Shown: in pieces, positions 11,959 to 22,963 of the stretch
Layout of the letters: every line of letters starts with the position of its first letter
Numbering within the stretch: the first letter of the stretch is position 1
DNA from: Madurella fahalii
Lineage: Eukaryota; Ascomycota; Sordariomycetes; Sordariales
Direction of reading: 5' to 3'
DNA: 64,000 nt
Assembly: GCA_029876055.1 (NCBI GenBank)
Contig: CM056875.1
Span: forward strand, 3,435,001 to 3,499,000
The notes under the pieces: model-generated
What the model was told of the DNA's origin: nothing
The model's database searches: none
The model's input: only the letters and a program-made list of their open reading frames with translations
Made by a program: the position numbers and the translations under genes

Positions 11959-12858
11959 CTACCTCCCCTTCCCCTTTCCCTTCTTCCCCCCGCCGCCCCC
12001 TCCACTCCCCGAACCCCCAGCCGCCGACGCCGCCCCCCCCAACAAACTAGCCATATCCCCTCCCCCGGCCACCCCTCCCATCTCCTTCATCATATCCTTC
12101 AGGAAATTCTCACTCACCCCTCCCCCGGTCATCGCCGGACTGTAGTAGGGCAGCAGCTCGTTCATCTTCCAACCCCGCGGCACCGCCGGACGCGGCCACT
12201 TCTCCCCCTCCTCGAGCGTGGGCGGCGGCGGCGCCCCGCGCACCACGACTCGCAGCGCGGGGCTCGCGTCGGTGGTGGGGTGCGCGCGGAGGTGCTTAGC
12301 TACCAGGATGTAAAGGTGGTGCTTATTCTTAATCTTGGTCGCCGTCGTCGTCGTCGCCTGTTCGCTGCCGCGGAGGTTGACCTTGACGCGGCCCGGGTTG
12401 GCCCAGTCCTTGGGGTGCAGCTTGCCGGCCTCCAGCACGGTCTGCAGGCGCAGGTTGGCGCAGGCGTGCACGATCTCGGTCGCCAGCGGGTTCTTGACGG
12501 CCAGCGCCCGCGGCACGCGCCGCCCCTCGGCCCGCGACCGCCCCGCGTCGAAGTACACCGGGTACAGGCACTGGTAGCTCTTGTAGGCCGTGTCGTCGGT
12601 GGTGGTGTGCATCTGCGGGTAGCCCTGCGGCTGGGCGTGCGGGGTGGGATAGGGTGGCTGTCTTGGTTGCGGAGGTGGTTGTTGTTGCTGTTGCTGTTGC
12701 CGTTGTTGGGGAGTGGGTTTCTTGCTGCCGCTGCCGCTGCCGCTGCCGTCGACTCGGCGCATGATGTCGGCTTCGACGAAATCGTCAATGTCGCCCTCGG
12801 AGGGGTCGGACATGTCGACGTCGCTGTCCGAGACTTCTTCTACTCGCGGATGGGACAT
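11959..12858 (-). CDS. sec65: Signal recognition particle subunit SRP19/SEC65
   Basis: SRP19-type protein that binds SRP RNA and promotes assembly of the particle that targets secretory proteins to the ER. It is intronless, with start codon at 12858-12856 and 299 residues. The SRP19 fold spans roughly residues 85-215: the CLYPVYFDAGRSRAEGRRVP stretch, then AVKNPLATEI, LQTVLEAGKLHPKDWANPGRVKV, and KHHLYILVAKHL. The N-terminus is acidic and contains a poly-Gln/Pro tract. The C-terminus is Gly-rich and ends in a Lys/Gly/Arg tail typical of Sec65 proteins. Confidence 0.88.
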   Translation of the reverse strand: MSHPRVEEVSDSDVDMSDPSEGDIDDFVEADIMRRVDGSGSGSGSKKPTPQQRQQQQQQQPPPQPRQPPYPTPHAQPQGYPQMHTTTDDTAYKSYQCLYPVYFDAGRSRAEGRRVPRALAVKNPLATEIVHACANLRLQTVLEAGKLHPKDWANPGRVKVNLRGSEQATTTTATKIKNKHHLYILVAKHLRAHPTTDASPALRVVVRGAPPPPTLEEGEKWPRPAVPRGWKMNELLPYYSPAMTGGGVSENFLKDMMKEMGGVAGGGDMASLLGGAASAAGGSGSGGGGGGKKGKGKGR

Positions 12859-13813
12859 GGTTGACGTTCTGGTGTGGCGTTGTGGACAACGGGAATTGTG
12901 GGGGATCGAAGTAAGTGGGCTGGAGGAAATGCTGCTTGGGTAAGGTGCACAGTGGGGTCCTGGTTAACATGTGGCCTGTGCTTCCTCCCGACTCAATAGT
13001 TTGTGGGGTAGGTATGTATTATAGTGTACGGTACTGTACCCTCTTAGAGCAAAGGTTCCGGAAATTGCCCTGTGCAGTTGCTGGCAGTTGCCCGGCTCGA
13101 CCAGTTGTACTTGGCACAGTACAAGTTTATGTCTCCAGATCCAGGCACTCGTAAACCTCAACACTCCAGATAGACAACATCATTAAGATCGGCAGGAACC
13201 CATCATCCTCCTGCAACATTGGTTGCGGCATTGTTCCGAATCGTCCGCGGAGATCCCAGAAGCCTCCGGGCAAGTCAATGCTGATCGGCTCCTCGAGTGC
13301 TCTGGGTTGCTTTCCGGTTGGGAATTTGCCTATTCCAACAGTCAGGGGTTCTAGTACACTAGAGACAAGCTCCGAGAGCAAAATAGCGGTCAGAACAGCC
13401 CCAGAAAGTTCCAATGGGAAGACCTATCAAGATTTGTATATACATGTACAAGTATGAATGAAGAGAAAAGGAAGAATTACCCAGTACGTGTAGATACGCA
13501 AGTAAATATCAGTGAGGGACCAGACCGTCAACCCAGCACTCTCAGCTCACGATCAGGACCGCCCCCGTTTTGGCACAAGCTCCCGCCTGTACTCGATGCT
13601 GTTCCCCGTCCATCCGGTCCAATGAAACGCCCAAAAGTGACCCCTTACCGGAGCCCATGCAAAAATACCAGGGAAGCACACCCTATCCCAATCCACAACA
13701 GCCTCTCCATAACTTACACCCGGATACTTCCGGTTGGAGGCAGGCACCCGTCCCACATATCCTCCTTATCCTTACGCAGTATACACACACAAACACGAAA
13801 CTCTCAATCCCGC
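12859..13813. other. Intergenic region between SEC65 and PIS1
   Basis: Promoter side of SEC65 and 3' side of the phosphatidylinositol synthase gene, both on the minus strand. No gene is supported; open frames overlap on both strands and lack domains. Confidence 0.5.
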
Positions 13814-14851
13814 TCAGGCCGTCTTCTTCTTCCTTGGTAATCCCTGCGCCCTCCGCGCCCTGACGTCACCCTCGGCCAGCCACTTGCTCGCTTTCACCAG
13901 CTGCACCACGTTGATAATCTGCTTCAGGGCCATGACGGGGAAGCTGACGCCGGCAAGGACCCAAGGCCAGAAGCTATCCATCTTGTTGGCACGGGCGAGT
14001 TCGAGCGCGCCCGCGCTGTAGGGGTTGGTGAAGATCTGCCGGAGCAGCGACGAGTTGACCTGGGCGCCCTGGTGGATGGCGTCGGCGGCCGCGTTGGGGA
14101 CCTGTTGGAGCAGGGACGGGGACAGGAGCGGGGAGGAGAAGGAGAGTAAGTAGAGCGCGATGAAGAAGGCTTCGTTGAGGGCGCATGCTACGAACAGGAC
14201 ATTCTGTACGACGGAAGTGGGGTCAGTTGGCGGGGGAGGGGTTTGAAATTGCAAAGGGGGCCGACTAACTTTGTTGGTGTAGTACAGCGACAGGATCCTG
14301 CTCCGCGACTTGTCGACATTCTTGTGGCTATTCTCGGCGCCGCCCATGGCCAGCGTCGCGTACATGTGCATGTAGTGGCTCGCCAAGTCGAGCGAGATGA
14401 GGCCCTGGAAAAGGATGGCCCAGCGGGGGAAGGCCGACGACAAGAAGACGAGCAGGCAGGCCGTCGTACAGCGGTCCGTCACCATGTCGAGCACGGCGCC
14501 GAAACGCGTCGACTGCTCAAAGTATCGGGCTGCGTAGCCGTCGAGGGCGTCGAGCAAGCACGAGACGCTGTAGAGCAGCGTGCAGGTGCGTGGGTGCAGC
14601 GGCATGTAGTAGAGCGAGGCGACGGCGAGGACGATGCGCGAGTAGCCTGTGTCGGGTTAGTATGCGATGCGCACAGAATGCAATCCGCGATTCGTACCGA
14701 TGATATTGGGCCAGAGCAGGAAAATGTTCTCGTGGGGCTCGTCGTCGCCGAGGTCCCTCGGGTCGACATGGGCACTCCCATTGCCGCTAGCGCTCTGCGC
14801 AGCCTTCTCCCCTTGCTGCTGCTTCTGACGGCGAGTCTTTGCTTCAGCCAT
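13814..14851 (-). CDS. pis1: CDP-diacylglycerol-inositol 3-phosphatidyltransferase
   Basis: Phosphatidylinositol synthase: CDP-diacylglycerol plus myo-inositol gives phosphatidylinositol and CMP, in the ER membrane. Exons, in coding order, are 14851-14698, 14646-14270 and 14203-13814 (306 residues). The CDP-alcohol phosphotransferase signature is complete after splicing: D87-G88, A91-R92, G101, D105 and D109, the metal-binding residues of the family. Several hydrophobic segments follow, consistent with a polytopic membrane enzyme, and the C-terminus is basic (PRKKK). The start chosen gives a soluble Gln/Lys-rich N-terminus before NIFLLWPNIIGYSRI, the usual beginning of the catalytic region. 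Introns are 51 and 66 nt. Confidence 0.94.
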
Positions 14852-15763
14852 GGTGATGCGTTGTGCCTGCATCAACCATCCGGTACACTCAAGATTGCTG
14901 TCCGAGGTTCTATCACCGTGGTCGAGGTACCTATTTTCCGAAAATGGGCTTCGATGGCGGGTCCCGAATGTTCCGGAACGGCCGGGATGCAACAATGGTC
15001 CGTGTAGACAGCGAGAAATCCAACTCTTTCGCAGGTTTGGGCGGGAGGTTTGGTTGCATGCGAATGGACGAACGGAGACGTCGTTGAGGACGAGGCCGGG
15101 AAGACTGAGATGAGCCGTCGGGGTCTCGGGGTGGACAGCACGCGATGGCGATGATGATGATGAGCGTGGCATGCAACTGGACCCGGCTTTCTGGCATCAA
15201 TCTAAAAGCCAAGCCTCGATTGCGGACGCCAAGGGAATCCCGATAAGAGGCTGTGATTAAACTACTCTATGTACACTACATAATTTGTTAAGGGAGCCCC
15301 ACATGCTCACCTCGTCCACCGTTTGGCTTCTCGCCGTCAGAGAATGTGCCGTGCCGGACGCTAGCAAACGGCGAGCCGGCAGCAGCCCCCATTCAACACT
15401 TGACGGAACATCCTCGGCGCCAGGGCCCAGAGCTTGGGGGTTCTGCGGTGCCTCGCGCTCTGCGTTTAAGATGCCATATCGGACATGTGGTTGGTCGCAA
15501 GCTCGAATGCGGTAATCGACTCCGAAGGGCCCTTCACATGACCCCTTTGCAGGGGCATATACACTGGGCCCGTCTGTTCAATGGAACTCGGGAAGCTCCA
15601 ACATCCTTGCGGCGCGGTCCCTGCCCTCAGAGGATCCGGACTGAGGCGTCGCGGCGCATGAATCCGTGAGCGGGCCGCAGTTGTGTGGGGCGTAGTGCGA
15701 TGTTGATTGCCCGGTGCCTCGAAGTCGCCTCCCAGGGTTTAATTATAAGACATGTGGTGGGTT

Positions 15764-15802
15764 CAGTCTCAGGAGCGATGGCTCTAGAAGCTCCTGAGAC
15801 TG
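15764..15802. repeat. Perfect 12-bp inverted repeat with 15-nt spacer
   Basis: The arms at 15764-15775 and 15791-15802 are exact reverse complements. The function is unknown. It could form a hairpin in RNA or be a footprint of a small element. Confidence 0.75.
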
Positions 15803-16419
15803 CGTGATGGGCGATGCTAGCTGCTGATCGCGGTTCATGCTGACTTCGATCCGGGTTCATCTCTTCTCGAAGGCGCGGCTTTGTCATGCGGCGATTGTGC
15901 GCGCCGGCCGACCGATGAGGTCCGTGCCTGCATTTGCATTGAGCCCTACCAATATGAACACACCACGGTCGCAAGAAGCAACCGATGCAGAGTTGCTGCG
16001 CCGAGCGCCATCTCGAATTCCCCACCCGGAATGTGCTCCGGGCGCTTCCAAGCAGATCAAAAGATGCGGCCACTGGTGCGCCATCTGCGACCTGCCTTGT
16101 CAACGCACCGCGCGATGGGATGGTGGGGCTGTGAGTCTCAACCGAGCTCTCCTCCTTCGGTCTCATTGCAGTGTAACCCATCGCAGCCGACCTCATCAAG
16201 TGCTCAAACCGCCAACACGACAAGTCATGTTACAGTCGATCATTGCGCTGCGGGAACTGAGCGGGCACGGTCCAACAGTCGCCCGTCTGGGCGGAGAACG
16301 CTGCGCTCCCATGGTTGCACAGTGTCACAATTATTATTGTGCTACCAAAGTTAGCTCCCATTGTGTTGCGCGACTTCTGAGACATCACCCGCATGCTTTC
16401 GTTCCGATCCTAGTAATTC

Positions 16420-16420
<1 letters not shown>

Positions 16421-16446
<26 letters not shown>
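16421..16446 (+). repeat. (GT)n microsatellite
   Basis: Thirteen uninterrupted GT units followed by a TA-rich stretch, in intergenic DNA. Confidence 0.95.
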
Positions 16447-16452
<6 letters not shown>

Positions 16453-17461
16453 ACGTATGTGCGTATTTACGTAGGTACTTATGTACAGTACACCGGTGAA
16501 TGACGCGTAGTGTAGAGCCACGAACTGTGAGAACACTGGAGTTCTGGGCTGACCAGGGCTGAAGGATTGGTCCCGCCCGTGCACACCCCAGCCCACGAAG
16601 ACCAGGGCTTAACAGAGGACCCCTACGCTAGCCAAGGGTGGTGTTCCCGCCGGGGGTTCAGCGCCGGCTGGGGAACGGGACGGGTCTGGATTGCTTTTTG
16701 TATTGTTCCGTACTCCTTATTTCCTCTCCCGCAGCGGCTCCAACTTTGACTCAGCCTGCCCAACACGGCCGTGCCGAGCAAGCTGTTCTGCATTCCATCG
16801 TCCCATTGTCCGATTTTGGTTCTGCGCCAAGGCCGACCTCCTGCTGGGATGACAGCCCTCTGCTTGCCCAGCTGATGCTCGGCTACTTTGCCCGTTTGAT
16901 GAATGTCTGTGGCCTTCCACTACCAACTACCCAACTTGGCAGTCGGGACTCGCCGATGCGTCTTGGTATAAGAGGCGTTGGGGGTCCGTTGATCGTTTTG
17001 CTTCTGGGCGGTCTTCTCTCCCCTCCCCCCCTTTTTTTTTTTCAGCTCTGGAAAGCTCCGCTCTTCTGCTTCCCCGAAAAAGCGCCTCCGCCTGCGGGGT
17101 TCACAAAAGTTCGCATCCCGCTATCCGGCGCACTGGACCCGCTACACATACCTACCTACTCCAAACCCTTCAGGGCCAGCAAAAGCCCCTCGCCCTCCCG
17201 ACAGCACCCCCTTTTCTTCGCTCGGTAGTCGACATCGTCCGCAGCGCTCCCCGGTCTTTACTCCCTGGTCTGCACGACGCGTACAGTGGCTAAACCTAAA
17301 AAAGAGGATCGCTCGACGTCACCCCTGGTCTAGTGTGCCCATTTCTTCTGCTGTGAACATCGACAACGCGCCACAACAGCAACACTTTCTCGTGGCGTCA
17401 CTAGTTGCCAACACGTCGCCACTTCGGACACATTTGCACTTCTGTGGGGCGCTGCCAGCAT

Positions 17462-17471
17462 AGTATATATC
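17462..17471 (+). promoter_or_regulatory. Putative TATA element of the OMP decarboxylase gene
   Basis: A TAGTATATAT-like stretch lies about 120-130 bases upstream of the start codon at 17592, in otherwise GC-rich sequence. The assignment rests only on sequence and position. Confidence 0.35.
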
Positions 17472-17591
17472 CGTTGCCAGGCCACCTGTCAAGAGTCGAG
17501 AGCAGTCTCGCCTCCCTCGCTGCATCTTCCGTCGACACCCTGCCATTTCACGCCCCTGACCGCCACGAGACGGCAACACTGACAGCACAAG

Positions 17592-18707
17592 ATGGCGTCT
17601 CGCCATCCGACTCGAGCTCAGCCGTTCGCCGAGCGGGCGAAACATGCCACGCACCCGCTCTCCCAGTACCTCTACCGGCTTATGGACGTCAAAGCGTCCA
17701 ATCTCTGCCTCAGCGCCGACGTCACGACAGCTCGCGAGCTGCTGACGCTCGCGGACAAGGTTGGCCCGTCCATCGTGGTGCTCAAGACGCACTACGACCT
17801 GATCTCGGGGTGGGACTACAACCCGCAGACGGGCACGGGCGCCAAGCTGGCCGCGCTGGCCAGGAAACACGGCTTCCTCATCTTTGAGGACCGCAAGTTT
17901 GTCGACATTGGCAAGACGGTGCAGATGCAGTACACGGCCGGCACGGCCCGCATAATAGAGTGGGCCCACATTACCAACGCCAACATCGACGCGGGCAAGG
18001 ACATGGTCCGGGCTATGGCCGAGGCAGCCGCAAAGTGGAAGGAACGTATCCACTACGAGGTCAAGACGTCCGTCACGGTCGGCACCCCGGTCTCGGACCA
18101 GTTTGACGACGGCGAGGAGCCGGGCGACGCCAAGGAACAGCAAAGGGCCGCCGCCGCCGCAGCCGCCGCCAGAGAGGTCGAGGACAGGAAAGGCAGCATC
18201 GTCTCCATCACGACGGTCACACAGCAATCGTTTGAGCCGGCCGACTCGCCGCGGCTGTCCAAGTCGAACGCACCGGGCGACGACGCCGTGTTCCCGGGCA
18301 TCGAGGAGGCGCCCGTCGACCGCGGCCTCTTGCTACTGGCGCAGATGTCGTCCAAGGGCTGCCTCATGACCAGCGACTACACGCAGGCCTGCGTCGAGGC
18401 GGCACGGGAGCACAAGGGGTTTGTCATGGGCTACGTGGCTCAGCAGTGCCTCAACTCGGGCCCCGAGGACAACTTTGTGCACATGACGCCTGGCTGCAAG
18501 CTGCCGCCGCCAGGCGAGGAGGAGAACGGGCCGATCGAGGGCGACGGCCTCGGGCAACAGTACAACACGCCCGAGAAACTCATCGTCGAATGCGGCACCG
18601 ACATTGTCATTGTGGGCCGCGGCATCATCTCGGCCGGCGACCCGCCCTCCGAGGCGGAGCGGTACAGGAGGAAAGCGTGGAAGGCCTATTTGGCGCGCCT
18701 GGCGTGA
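17592..18707 (+). CDS. pyr-4: Orotidine-5'-phosphate decarboxylase
   Basis: Last step of UMP synthesis: OMP to UMP plus CO2, in the cytosol. It is intronless, with 371 residues. The substrate-binding KTHYDL lies at 65-70, and the catalytic motif FEDRKFVDIGKTV contains D100, K102 and D105. The C-terminal phosphate-binding part reads VGRGI. Compared with yeast Ura3 (about 267 residues) there is an insertion at about 165-250 rich in Ala, Glu, Asp and Ser between the TSVTVGTPV and GLLLLAQMSSKG core elements. This insertion is characteristic of Sordariomycete pyr-4 enzymes. Confidence 0.97.
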   Translation: MASRHPTRAQPFAERAKHATHPLSQYLYRLMDVKASNLCLSADVTTARELLTLADKVGPSIVVLKTHYDLISGWDYNPQTGTGAKLAALARKHGFLIFEDRKFVDIGKTVQMQYTAGTARIIEWAHITNANIDAGKDMVRAMAEAAAKWKERIHYEVKTSVTVGTPVSDQFDDGEEPGDAKEQQRAAAAAAAAREVEDRKGSIVSITTVTQQSFEPADSPRLSKSNAPGDDAVFPGIEEAPVDRGLLLLAQMSSKGCLMTSDYTQACVEAAREHKGFVMGYVAQQCLNSGPEDNFVHMTPGCKLPPPGEEENGPIEGDGLGQQYNTPEKLIVECGTDIVIVGRGIISAGDPPSEAERYRRKAWKAYLARLA

Positions 18708-19420
18708 GGAGGTATGCCCGGTTGTCCATGTATGAGGCAAGCAAATAAGGATGACGCAAATTGGACAAGAGCAGGTGTTTGAAAAGCGGAGGCGATGGGG
18801 AGTGCACGGAAACGGGTAGAACAAGGATGGGAGCTGAGGGGGGACTTTGTTTTCTTGTGTTTTTTTACCCTTTATTTTTTTTTTTTTTTTTTTTGGCGCC
18901 ATTAGACGCGTCTGCTGTGCAACCTAGCATTGACATGCTTGACAGAACAAGGCTCTATCGGCGCGCTGCATATTTACATGGATATTGATGTATATGTACT
19001 GCCCTGCGCTGTCGGGTCCGGAGTGGCACGGCACTTGATGCTAGCCCCGGCCGGCCCTAAACATTCATGTTAGTGCACCGAGATCCGAGAGGGCTGTGCA
19101 AGTGCGCCCTGGGGTTAACGGTCTTTAGGTAATAACGGTTACCGGGACCGCGGGGCGGGAAGATGCTTGGCGACAAGGGGGGACCGTTGCCAGTGCCCCC
19201 ACTCCTAGAACTGGGATCGGGGGACGCTTACCAAGCTTACATGTAACATGGGCAAGCTCCCCAAGGAGGATGGCATTTCTCGCGGCGGATTTCGGCATGG
19301 GCACCAACCAAGTAGTATCGACTAGCAGTCTTACGCAGCGTGCTACGCTTCAAGGACCCCTAACCCTACCGTGAGAATCGCCCCTCCAGTCCCCGACTCG
19401 CTCTCCCCTTGGAACTTCAA
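18708..19420. other. Intergenic region, pyr-4 to Zn2Cys6 gene
   Basis: Contains the pyr-4 3' end with a 20-T run at 18875-18894 and the promoter of the downstream regulator. No gene is supported. Confidence 0.55.
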
Positions 19421-22303
19421 ATGTCCTCGAGCAGTCCGGATGACGGGCCACCGCCCGCCAGCGCCGACTGGGCCGAGGCAGCCGGCGCGATTCACGAAGC
19501 TGCCGGGGAAAACGCCAGGGAAAACGCCAGGCCTCCACCGCGCAAGCGGAGGAGAATAGTCATCTCATGTACCGAGTGCCACCGAAGGAAGCAAAAGGTG
19601 CTGATGGGAGCTTCCCCGCGAAATGGACTAGGCCACTGATACGCGCGCAGTGCGACCGCAAGCTTCCCTGCGCAAACTGCGTCTCGCGCAACAAGCAGAG
19701 CGCCTGCAAGTATGAGACCGGCGCCCCAACCGCCCGCCAGCACGACAAGCACGACAAGCACGCCGCCACCGCCACCGGGAGAGCCGCCACCGGGAGAGCC
19801 ACCATGTCCCCAGAAGACGACGACACTGACACCACCAAACCCGCCCGCTCGGACTACAACGACAATAGCAACACCAAAAACAACAATGACAACAACAACA
19901 ACAACAACCTCCCCACCTTCGGCTACACCCCGGCCTCGGCCTCGGCCTCCAACACCCTGACGTTCCTCTCCCGCATCGACGGCGCCCACCCGGACGCCCA
20001 ACCCCTCACCACCACCCTGCAATGCCCCTCCCGCTCCGCCTCCAACAACCTCTCCAGCCAGCGCTACAAGTCCCTCGTCCGCCAGCTCCCGGCGCGCAAG
20101 TACATCACCACCCTCGCGTCCATCTACTTCCGCCACTTCAACTGGCAGTACTACGCGCTCGACGCCGCGACTTTCAACGCGCAGCTCGAGCAATGGTACG
20201 AGACGCCGTTCGCGACGCTGGCGCACCCGGACCAGCTGCCGACCGAGATGCGGGCGTTCCCGGGCCTGGTGTTCCAGGTGCTGGCGGTGGCGCTGCAGGT
20301 GGCGGAGGGGTCCGAGGAGGAGGAGGAGCTGGCAGGCCTCAAGTACGCCGGCGGCATGAGCTTCGACGACCTGGCGGGCGAGTACAGCGACGTCGGCATG
20401 GAGGTGCTGGCCCTGCTGGGCAAGCGCGGCATGGGCCTCAACAACGTCCTCGCCGGCTGGGTCAGGGGCGCCGTGCTGAAGTATCTCGGCCTGGTTACCG
20501 AGTCGGTGAGTCGTGCTCCTTTTTTTTTTTTTTTTTTTTTTCCTTCTTCTCTCCCCCTCTCCCTCTCCGTCTCCGTCTCCTCTCGCCTTCCCTCTTGAGG
20601 ATGGCGGTCGGTAATTTTGTAGTTGGAGGTGGTGCTGATGATGACGATGCTGGTGGTGGTGGGCAGTGGCATGCTATCGGCTCGGCGATTCGGGATGCGC
20701 AGGAGATCGGGCTGCACCGGGACGCGCTAGACCCGAAGCCCCGGGGGGATAGTGCCGAGGCGGTGCTGGAGAACCAGTGGGAGATTCAGCACCGTCGGAG
20801 GGTGTGGATGACGCTTGTCATGTGGGATGTGCACATGGCGTGTGTGCTTGGGCGCCCGACGACGATCACTCTCAACACGGCGTCGGCCTCGCTGCCTGTG
20901 GATGCGCCGGACCCGAGAGACAGGTCCAGGACGCCGGTGTTGCCCAGGACCGAGGATGAACCGCCTACGCCGCTGACGAGGGCGATCTGGGGGCACTACC
21001 TCATCGCCCCGCTCCAGGAGATTATGGAGATGGAAAAGGAAGGACCGTGTCCAAAGGACTTTGGGCGGGTGGAAAAGGTGCACAAGGAGCTCTTGGACCT
21101 CGAGGCCCGCATGCCAGCTTACTTTAGGCTGGAGAACCCGGACACGCGGTTTGATGCGGTGCCCGACTGCTACTGGCTGCCGATTTCGCGCGTCCTCATG
21201 CCCCAGATGTCGTCGTTCGCGCTGATGGCGCTGCATCGGCCGTACATCTTTACGCGGCCGAAGAGCCGGACCGAGGCGTTGAAGGCGAGCCTGGACATGC
21301 TGCATACGCAGAGGCTGTTTTTCATGGCACTCAAACCGCAGATGTACAAGACGTAAGTGATTCCTAATGATGAATGGCTGGATGGATTGAGCACGAGAGC
21401 TGACCATGTGACTGTAGATTCTCCCTCTTCTTCGGCACGTTTGACGCCATCGTCCTGATGGCGTCGATTTACATCCTCTTCCCAAAGGAGCATCCCGAAC
21501 TTGTGCAGAAAGCGCTGCAGCACTTCAAATGGGCTGTCGAGCGCTTCGAGGCCATGTCGGCGCGCAACTCGCTGGCGAAAGCTGCCCTCGGCGTGCTACA
21601 CGCCATCTATCTACGGCTGAAAAACTCGCTGGGGATATCGGGGCAGACGGTACGGGCGATCCTTGCTTCAGCAGCGCCGTCGTCGTCCAACCCACCCGAC
21701 TGTAACGGTCGCGGCGGAAGTAGGTTTGGTGGTAATCCCTTGCAGTTTTGGGACAACACACCCTTTAAATCGTCGTCCTCGACGGGCTGCGCACACCTGC
21801 CCGCAGTACAGGAGGCCTCCCCTCCGCAGCAGTCGCAAGCCGGTCATTCAATTTTGCACCGAGACAGCGCCTTCTCCAGCGGGAGCGGAAGTAACGGGAC
21901 CCTCACTTCGGGCACCACACCGGATTTCTTCTCTGACACCAATACCACCACCAGCGGCGGCGGCGGAGGGGGAGGAGGAGCGTTCGACCTGTGCCTGCCA
22001 AGCGACTTTGACTGGGCCAGTTTACAGCCAATCTACGCGACGAGCGACTTGATTTACAACGATCTTGCTGGGTCTTTGGGCCTGAGCCCTCATGGGGCGG
22101 ACGGGGATGCCAATAGGACTTTCGATCCGACTGCGGGTGGCTTGATGGAGGCGGGGATGGGGAACGGAATAGAAATCTGTCCCATCATAGGAGCTCCGAT
22201 GACGCCGGAGCAGTTGCCTCCGCCTCAGGGCTTTTGCCATTTTGAAGGATGCTTTGGGGACGATAGCGTGTGGAACTTGTTGAACCATTACAATGTTCTT
22301 TGA
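19421..22303 (+). CDS. Zn(II)2Cys6 fungal-specific transcription factor
   Basis: Nuclear DNA-binding regulator of unknown target. Exons 19421-19597, 19651-20505, 20667-21352 and 21418-22303 encode 867 residues. After splicing the first intron, the binuclear cluster is complete at about residues 53-80 (CTECHRRKQK-CDRKLPCANC, then a sixth Cys), preceded by a basic KRRR patch. A low-complexity Asn/Asp/Thr linker follows. The middle homology region (fungal_trans type) runs from about 170 to 560, with HRRRVWMTLVMWD and LGRPTTI as typical elements. The C-terminus is Ser/Gly-rich. Intron 1 splits the zinc cluster, a frequent position. Intron 2 (20506-20666) has a long T-run. The start codon is the first ATG of the frame. 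It converges with the BTB-like gene; the target pathway cannot be told. Confidence 0.87.
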
Positions 22304-22963
22304 AGGGTTAGATACCAGCGTGCGGCTGGCGTTGGGAATCGGCAAGGATTTCTGCCAGGTCTGGCAAGAGTTGTTGTTTTGAATGGCGATATGAGCAAAA
22401 GGGGGATGAGAACGATTGTGCTTTAGATGGATTTTTCCATTATAGACGGGATTAAGTATTTCCTGATCATGATCGAGGCTTGTGCGGAGTCTAGTCCGAT
22501 CTACGGCCGTCGACGTCAAAATGCTTGGTTAAACTTAGCTACTCTTGGCGGTCCTTGGCGGGGAGTATGGATCTTGTGTGGTTCTTGAGCGTCCGCAGAC
22601 ATCACATCTTCCCGGTCTCGGTATTTGAGTGTTGAGGCTTCGGAGATTGCTGCGCAACTGGGTATGTTACCTCCCCACGTCTAGCTCATCTACCGCGAAG
22701 GCGCCTGAGCCACCACTTTTCGTAGGCTCATGGCTCCTTACGCTGGTGCCATTTGGCATATTGAAACTTACAGAGCCTTGTGATACCGCACTTCCGAACA
22801 ACTGTGAGGGCACGCAGGCCGGAAGATGGCGCCATTGGCTCATTCAAATGATGCTGACACTATATGCAAGAAGAATGGCACAAGTACACCGATCCGATCA
22901 TGGTAGGCTGTACCTCCCGACACATCTGCAGAAACTCCTCTCGGAATCCCCCAAGATCGTGGC
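22304..22963. other. Convergent intergenic region
   Basis: Shared 3' region of the Zn2Cys6 and BTB-like genes, with no supported gene. A palindrome ATGGCGCCAT lies at 22825-22834. Confidence 0.5.

Larger units (their letters stand above)
14852..17591. other. Long divergent intergenic region (PIS1 / pyr-4)
   Basis: About 2.7 kb between divergently transcribed genes, with no supported gene. It holds a perfect 12-bp inverted repeat (15764-15802), a GT microsatellite (16421-16446), and the pyrimidine-rich promoter and leader of the OMP decarboxylase gene from about 16980. Open frames of 100-220 codons occur on both strands but overlap one another and show no domain. Confidence 0.5.

Noticed and set aside
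15627..16223. Overlapping 150-220-codon frames on both strands
   Set aside because: Mutually overlapping, with no domain content and composition of non-coding DNA.
19358..19370. Telomere-like CCCTAACCCTACC
   Set aside because: Just under two units; coincidental, and surrounded by ordinary single-copy genes.
20022..20666. Long Arg/Gly/Pro-rich plus-strand frame overlapping the Zn2Cys6 gene
   Set aside because: Only its part from 20667 is the true exon 3; the upstream portion is an alternative frame of exon 2 and intron 2.
22825..22834. ATGGCGCCAT palindrome matching the CYS3 pattern
   Set aside because: It lies in the shared 3' region of two convergent genes; about one such match is expected by chance in a window this size.
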